From CAZFIM01 sp964519615 (GTDB lineage: Bacteria; Chloroflexota; Dehalococcoidia; GIF9; UBA5629), in assembly GCA_964519615.1 (NCBI GenBank), contig CAZFIM010000087.1, positions 1 through 9,796 on the forward strand: a stretch of DNA of 9,796 nucleotides, read 5' to 3'. Both the position numbers and the translations under genes were made by a program. The notes beneath the pieces are model-generated. The model saw nothing but the letters and a program-made list of their open reading frames with translations. It made no database searches and had not been told where the DNA came from. Numbering within the stretch: position 1 is the first letter of the stretch; each line of letters starts with the position of its first letter. Positions 6,404-9,796 of the stretch are shown in pieces.

Positions 6404-6623
6404 GACTATTATTAGCCTATATAACAAAAATTTGCATAATATTTATCAAAGCTTATCATAAAATGCATAATTATTATATTTTAATAATAATTATTTTTAA
6501 TATTTCATCAATGAATTGACTAACAGGTTCAAACCGCTCTTATTTATAATATTAATGCACTAAATAATACCTCCCATTAGGCACCATTATTGAGTATTGT
6601 CTACATCTGGTTTATATATTTTT
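6404..6623. other. AT-rich divergent intergenic spacer with repeats
   Basis: About 220 nt lie between the two divergent promoters. It contains two direct copies of TGCATAAT (6433-6440 and 6464-6471), exactly 31 nt apart. It also has an inverted repeat AATTATTA/TAATAATT (6469-6476, 6485-6492) and long A/T runs. It holds no coding sequence that I can support. The copies lie 30-70 nt upstream of the minus-strand -35 box, where an activator could bind. Confidence 0.45.
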
Positions 6624-6652
6624 TTGACTTCATCTATTGGTAATGATAGTAT
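6624..6652 (+). promoter_or_regulatory. Promoter of the rsgA leader transcript
   Basis: TTGACT (6624-6629), 17-nt spacer, TAGTAT (6647-6652), preceded by a T-tract. Predicted start near 6659, ahead of the micro-ORF. No comparable promoter is seen between the second terminator and rsgA, so rsgA probably depends on read-through. Confidence 0.55.
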
Positions 6653-6685
6653 GTCCCGTGTAAACAAAGTAAAGGAGGGGTGTTG

Positions 6686-6739
6686 ATGATTGCCATTGTA
6701 ATAGCTGCGGATACTACACCCCGGCAGATTGTGGTCTGA
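6686..6739 (+). CDS. 17-residue micro-ORF in the rsgA leader (possible leader peptide)
   Basis: ATG at 6686 follows a very strong ribosome site, AAAGGAGGGG, by about 6 nt and encodes MIAIVIAADTTPRQIVV before TGA. The ribosome site is better than that of rsgA itself. It is followed by a 6-bp hairpin (CACGTT/AACGTG) and then an intrinsic terminator. Position and strength suggest a translated leader peptide controlling termination, but the peptide has no run of one amino acid that would name a signal. It could be chance, or a small RNA. Confidence 0.4.
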   Translation: MIAIVIAADTTPRQIVV

Positions 6740-6768
6740 GCTGAGCACGTTGCTCTAACGTGTGAACT

Positions 6769-6797
6769 AAAGCCGTTCCGCCGGGAACGGCTTTTTA
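6769..6797 (+). terminator. Intrinsic terminator after the micro-ORF
   Basis: AAAGCCGTTCC (6769-6779) and GGAACGGCTTT (6784-6794) form a perfect 11-bp stem with loop GCCG, followed by a T-run (6792-6796). GCCGGG at its loop (6780-6785) is complementary to CCCGGC at the end of the micro-ORF (6720-6725), which offers a possible competing fold. Confidence 0.85.
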
Positions 6798-6829
6798 TTA
6801 TTCTCCTCACAAGAAAGCAAGTCGAGATG

Positions 6830-6858
6830 GCCGCGGGGTATAATCCGCGGCTTTTTTT
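6830..6858 (+). terminator. Second intrinsic terminator just upstream of rsgA
   Basis: GCCGCGG (6830-6836) and CCGCGGC (6845-6851) form a perfect GC-rich 7-bp stem with loop GGTATAAT, followed by seven T residues. It ends 46 nt before the rsgA start codon. Confidence 0.8.
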
Positions 6859-6904
6859 ACCGGATTCTACTACTTAACTAACTTTCTAAAATACAGGAGA
6901 AACA

Positions 6905-8008
6905 ATGAATAGAAGTATAAATGAGAACCAACCGATCAGTCTTGATGAACTCGGTTGGAATTCATTTTTTCAAAAACATTATCAAATAAAGAAAATCCCG
7001 GGGTCTTTGCCCGCAAGGGTGATCTCCGAGTCCAGAGGATCTTTCCAGATATACTGCCAGCACGGGGAATTATCCGCCGGTCTTGCCGGTAAAATGCGCT
7101 ACCATGACGGTGGTGAAAAGCAATACCCCGCTGTAGGCGATTGGGTGGTTATCAAACCACTTGTCGATGAAAAGAAGGCAGTCATTCATGCTGTGCTCCC
7201 CAGAAAAAGCACGTTTTCCCGGAGAGCTTGCGGAGACAGCACCGAAGAACAAATTGTCGCCACGAATATAGATACGGTTTTCATCGTCAGCGGCCTCGAT
7301 GGAGGCAGGAGCTTTAACCTTCGCAGAATAGAGCGGTACCTTACGCTGGCCTGGAGCAGCGGAGCTATTCCCGCCATAGTTCTCAATATAACCGACCTGT
7401 GCGATGACATCGATTCCCGCGTACTTAGCGTTGAAAGCATTGCCCCGGGGATTTCCGTTCATCCCGTTAGCGCCAGGGAAAAAACCGGCCTGGATTCGTT
7501 GAGATATTACTTGAACAGAGGTGCTACCGCTGCTTTTTTAGGCTCTTCAGGTGTCGGCAAGTCCGCTCTTATAAATGCCTTGATCGGCAACGATGCACAG
7601 GCAACCGGAGAGGTGCGCGAAGATGACCGCATGGGCAGGCACACTACAACCAGACGGCAGCTTATTCTTCTCCCCGGAGGCGGTATTGTTATCGATACAC
7701 CCGGTATGCGAGAAATACAATTATGGGCAGGGGACGAGGATTTGCACGGCACTTTTTACGATATCGAAACGCTGGCTGAAGAATGCCGCTACGCCGATTG
7801 CAGCCACACTGCGGAATCAGGCTGCGCTGTTAAAGCTGCAATAGAAAGGGGTGAACTCGACGCCGCGAGATTACACAGCTATCATAAGCTGAAAAATGAG
7901 CTGCATTACCTTGCAGTGCGTGAAGAACATGGCTCACGCCAATATGAAAAGCTGAGATGGAAAAAGATAGCCAAATGGGCAAAGGAGTTGAAAAGCAGGC
8001 CCTACTAG
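6905..8008 (+). CDS. rsgA: Ribosome small subunit-dependent GTPase RsgA
   Basis: 367 residues. A circularly permuted GTPase that checks late maturation of the 30S subunit and releases with GTP hydrolysis, in the cytoplasm. Order of elements: an N-terminal OB-fold (about 35-105); the EEQIVATNID lead-in; G4-like LNITD (near 160); then G1 GSSGVGKS with its Walker lysine; then G3 DTPGMRE; and a C-terminal zinc region with C-x4-C-x-H-x6-C spacing (CRYADCSHTAESGC) and the helix KLKNELHYL. G4 reads NITD where many members have N/TKxD. Its length is normal for the family. AGGAG precedes the ATG. The leader carries a micro-ORF and two terminators, and a strong terminator follows, so it is a single-gene unit. 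Confidence 0.95.
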   Translation: MNRSINENQPISLDELGWNSFFQKHYQIKKIPGSLPARVISESRGSFQIYCQHGELSAGLAGKMRYHDGGEKQYPAVGDWVVIKPLVDEKKAVIHAVLPRKSTFSRRACGDSTEEQIVATNIDTVFIVSGLDGGRSFNLRRIERYLTLAWSSGAIPAIVLNITDLCDDIDSRVLSVESIAPGISVHPVSAREKTGLDSLRYYLNRGATAAFLGSSGVGKSALINALIGNDAQATGEVREDDRMGRHTTTRRQLILLPGGGIVIDTPGMREIQLWAGDEDLHGTFYDIETLAEECRYADCSHTAESGCAVKAAIERGELDAARLHSYHKLKNELHYLAVREEHGSRQYEKLRWKKIAKWAKELKSRPY

Positions 8009-8035
8009 CTTCTACGCCGAAATAGCAACTCAAAG

Positions 8036-8087
8036 ACTCTCTCCCGCTCTTCAGGGATGAACTGGCGGGGAGAGTACTTTCTTTTTC
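8036..8087 (+). terminator. rsgA terminator, possibly bidirectional
   Basis: ACTCTCTCCCGC (8036-8047) pairs with GCGGGGAGAGT (8065-8075) with one bulge. A nested TTCA/TGAA stem closes the loop, and T-rich TTTCTTTTTC follows. On the minus strand the same hairpin lies downstream of ssrA but is followed only by a short CTTT, so termination there would be weaker. Confidence 0.75.
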
Positions 8088-8159
8088 TACCTCTGATTCC
8101 TCATCCATGTTTTAAATACAAACAACTAGCCGCAGGCGAAGGCGATCAATTATGAAGCT

Positions 8160-8507
8160 TGGTGGAGGCGGGGGAGGGTTGAACTCCCCGTCCAGAAACA
8201 GGTTGCCAGAATATGCTACAGGCTTAGCCGCCTCTTTATTTTCGTCTGACCGGCCTCTGGCGGCCGAGTTCGATCAGGCCAGTCGATTAATCTTAGCCGG
8301 TCCCTATCGACGTCTGGACCGGAGCACCCCGATTTGTCGTCACCCAATCCCGGTCTATCAGGGTAAGGTCGGGTTGGATGCGCTGCCTATTTAGGCTGCG
8401 ACTGGAACTGCTTCGTTGGCAGTTGTTTTTTGCCACCTTTTAACGAGGTAGATGGCGCCTCGGCTTGCAATTCTGTAGGCCCGCCCCTGTCGAACCCACG
8501 CGCCCCC
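8160..8507 (-). ncRNA. ssrA: tmRNA (ssrA)
   Basis: 348 nt. It rescues stalled ribosomes and tags the nascent chain for proteolysis. The 5' end GGGGGCG pairs with 3' CGCCTCC ahead of an encoded ACCA. A T-arm with loop TTCAACC follows the standard pattern, and the 5' segment GTGGGTTCGACAGGG matches the conserved tmRNA start. Pseudoknot 1 is visible as CGAGG/CCTCG interleaved with GCCATC/GGTGGC. The tag frame (8420 to 8391) begins after AACT and reads ANEAVPVAA then TAA, ending in the VAA type of degradation signal. It is the standard one-piece form. It lies 9 nt after the smpB stop codon. Confidence 0.95.
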
Positions 8508-8515
8508 TTACTTAT

Positions 8516-8521
8516 ATTATA
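8516..8521 (-). promoter_or_regulatory. Perfect -10 box of ssrA overlapping the smpB stop codon
   Basis: TATAAT on the minus strand, with the smpB TAA (8519-8517) inside it, ends 8 nt before the first G of the tmRNA. This is the right distance for transcription to start at the mature 5' end. No good -35 hexamer is seen 16-18 nt upstream. Confidence 0.5.
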
Positions 8522-8972
8522 GCTTTTTCTTGTACGCTCTTTCTATATCGCGGTCCATCTCACGGCGCGCTATCGCCTCTTTCTTGCTGTACATTTTCTT
8601 GCCGCGAGCTACCCCCAACTCCAGCTTAGCCACCCCTTTTTTAAGATATAACTTCAACGGAACAAGGGTCAAACCTTTGCGTTCGGTCTGCGCCGCAAGA
8701 TAATACAGCTCTTTTCTATGGAGAAGGAGCTTGCGTTTTCTATGCGGATCATGGTTCTGATAGCTCCCCGCTTTATAAGCGGCTATATGCGCATTATGCA
8801 GCCACATCTCGCCGTTTTCAGGCTTGGCATACGCATCACGAATATTAACATTACCCTCGCGGATAGATTTTATCTCTGTCCCCGCGAGAACAATGCCTAT
8901 CTCTATAGTTTCTTCTATATGATAATCGTGGTATGCTTTTCTATTGACAGTTATAGTCTTTGAGCTTTCCAT
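8517..8972 (-). CDS. smpB: SsrA-binding protein SmpB
   Basis: 151 residues from the ATG at 8972. It binds the tRNA-like domain of tmRNA and delivers it with EF-Tu to stalled ribosomes. Family blocks are present: NRKAYHDY near the start, the beta-barrel with GTEIKSIREGNVNIRDAY, HIAAY, and the basic C-terminal helix region ARGKKMYSKKEAIARREMDRDIERAYKK that enters the mRNA channel. An upstream in-frame TTG (9002) would add 10 residues that the family usually lacks. Neither start has a clear ribosome site, so a leaderless or short-leader mRNA is possible. Directly followed by ssrA, its functional partner. Confidence 0.95.
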   Translation of the reverse strand: MESSKTITVNRKAYHDYHIEETIEIGIVLAGTEIKSIREGNVNIRDAYAKPENGEMWLHNAHIAAYKAGSYQNHDPHRKRKLLLHRKELYYLAAQTERKGLTLVPLKLYLKKGVAKLELGVARGKKMYSKKEAIARREMDRDIERAYKKKL

Positions 8973-9030
8973 ATGTGTTACAATTTTAACACCATTGCTC
9001 AAAATAAGACAGCAGTCCGAGGTGAACTTT

Positions 9031-9540
9031 ATGTCAATAACCTACCATAAAGTGTGGATTGTAGCTCTTCTCTTGCTGCTGGTCAGCCTGGTTATCGGAA
9101 TCATTCTCCTTACAATAAACTGCACTGCCCACCGCCCGCAGGAAATCATTATCACAGCCACTGAGCAACTCGATGCCAGCGTTTCCATATACATCGGCGG
9201 AGCGGTTGCCAGCCCCGGCTACTATCCGGTCACAAGCTCGGAAACTCTTGCTGACATTATAGGTACAGCAGGTCCTTTAGAACAGGCAGACTTAAGCGGC
9301 ATAAGTATTCATATACCGGAAAATAATGCGCATCACCCGCCGCAGCGTATAGATATCAACCGTGCAGATGCATGGCTGCTGGAAGCGTTGCCGGGAATCG
9401 GAGCGGGAAAAGCACAATCAATCATCGATTACCGCCTCAAGCACGGCCGTTTTAACAGCGTGAAAGAGCTTCTTACCATTGAAGGTATCGGCCCATCGAC
9501 CCTTGAAGAGATCGAAGACTTCATCACCGTGGAGGATTAA
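9031..9540 (+). CDS. comEA: ComEA-type competence DNA-binding protein
   Basis: 169 residues from the ATG at 9031, chosen because GAGGTG lies 6 nt upstream and the protein then begins with a membrane anchor (hydrophobic about 8-27). A SLBB-like segment follows (VSIYIGGAVASPGYYPV, about 62-78). The C-terminus is a double helix-hairpin-helix: IDINRADAWLLEALPGIG, RFNSVKELLTIEGIG. In ComEA this domain binds incoming double-stranded DNA at the outer face of the membrane. It precedes comEC with almost no gap, the usual late-competence order. Divergent from smpB. Confidence 0.9.
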   Translation: MSITYHKVWIVALLLLLVSLVIGIILLTINCTAHRPQEIIITATEQLDASVSIYIGGAVASPGYYPVTSSETLADIIGTAGPLEQADLSGISIHIPENNAHHPPQRIDINRADAWLLEALPGIGAGKAQSIIDYRLKHGRFNSVKELLTIEGIGPSTLEEIEDFITVED

Positions 9541-9547
9541 AAGCTTC

Positions 9548-9796
9548 TTGCTGCTGCTCTATCTCAGCCTCATATGGATCGCCGGAATCTTCTTTGGATC
9601 ATTCTTTGACTTTTCTCTATTCAGTCTCATCCCCGGTTTGGCCGTTATCATAGCTGCGCCGCTTTTCCGGCACTATACAAAACCGCTGCTTCTGGTTGGG
9701 GTTTGTCTGCTGGCCTTTGCAGGAGGTAATTGTATCTACCGTATATCACAGCCCGAATCAGGGCCGGAACAGCTGTGCTATTACAACGATAAAGCT
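9548..9796 (+). CDS. comEC: ComEC/Rec2 DNA-uptake channel (N-terminal part)
   Basis: 83 codons run in frame to the right edge. Two hydrophobic segments (LLLLYLSLIWIAGIFFG; then SLIPGLAVIIAAPLF continuing into LLLVGVCLLAFAGG) are followed by CIYRI and EQLCYYNDKA, as in the start of the ComEC N-terminal domain (DUF4131) before its soluble part. The start is uncertain. A TTG at 9548, 12 nt after a GGAGG inside the comEA end, is used here; an in-frame ATT at 9536 is another option. Coupled to comEA, whose stop lies 7 nt earlier. The rest of the gene is outside the window. Confidence 0.75.
   Translation, partial: MLLLYLSLIWIAGIFFGSFFDFSLFSLIPGLAVIIAAPLFRHYTKPLLLVGVCLLAFAGGNCIYRISQPESGPEQLCYYNDKA

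Noticed and set aside
7070..7462. 130-codon minus-strand open frame inside rsgA
   Set aside because: It is antisense to conserved RsgA sequence (OB-fold to G4), has no ribosome site and resembles no protein; a shadow frame.
8152..8394. 80-codon plus-strand open frame
   Set aside because: It lies antisense to the tmRNA, whose acceptor stem, T-arm, tag and pseudoknot explain the sequence.
1..9796. CRISPR array, insertion sequence, tRNA or rRNA genes
   Set aside because: No regularly spaced repeats, transposase motifs, terminal repeats with duplications, tRNA cloverleaf or rRNA signatures were seen.

Overview
The window holds bacterial chromosome of moderate GC with AT-rich gaps. SmpB, tmRNA, RsgA and ComEA/ComEC are all bacterial. 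Small secreted proteins with fibronectin-III-like and Ig-like modules, plus a C_GCAxxG_C_C-type protein, resemble what I associate with uncultured Chloroflexota (Dehalococcoidia-like). That taxonomic guess is an inference; no rRNA or other marker is present to confirm it.

Layout. (1) 1-1888, minus strand: a tight two-gene unit. A cysteate-synthase-type PLP enzyme is followed 9 nt later by an alpha-oxoamine-synthase-type PLP enzyme that runs off the left edge. This order matches the first two steps of sulfonolipid (capnine) synthesis: cysteate is made, then condensed with a fatty acyl thioester. The promoter lies within a long inverted repeat. (2) 2254-3069, plus strand: a cysteine-containing protein related to the C_GCAxxG_C_C family, with its own extended -10 promoter. 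(3) 3070-3883: a decayed stretch with two strong inverted repeats and the C-terminal remnant of a sensor histidine kinase. (4) 3884-6079, minus strand: three consecutive genes for exported proteins of unknown function (one free secreted, one membrane-anchored, one with a Trp-rich tail). They follow a strong promoter and a leader of about 290 nt that contains a terminator-like hairpin. (5) 6404-6904: an AT-rich spacer between divergent promoters, then a leader with a 17-codon micro-ORF and two tandem intrinsic terminators ahead of rsgA. (6) 6905-8008, plus strand: rsgA, ended by a strong terminator shared with the convergent smpB-ssrA unit. (7) 8160-8972, minus strand: smpB followed directly by ssrA (tmRNA). 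The ssrA -10 box overlaps the smpB stop codon, and the predicted tag is ANEAVPVAA. (8) 9031-9796, plus strand, divergent from smpB: comEA and the start of comEC, for DNA uptake.

The best candidate for something new is the predicted sulfonolipid operon at the left edge. The secreted three-gene operon with its leader, and the micro-ORF/tandem-terminator leader of rsgA, come next.
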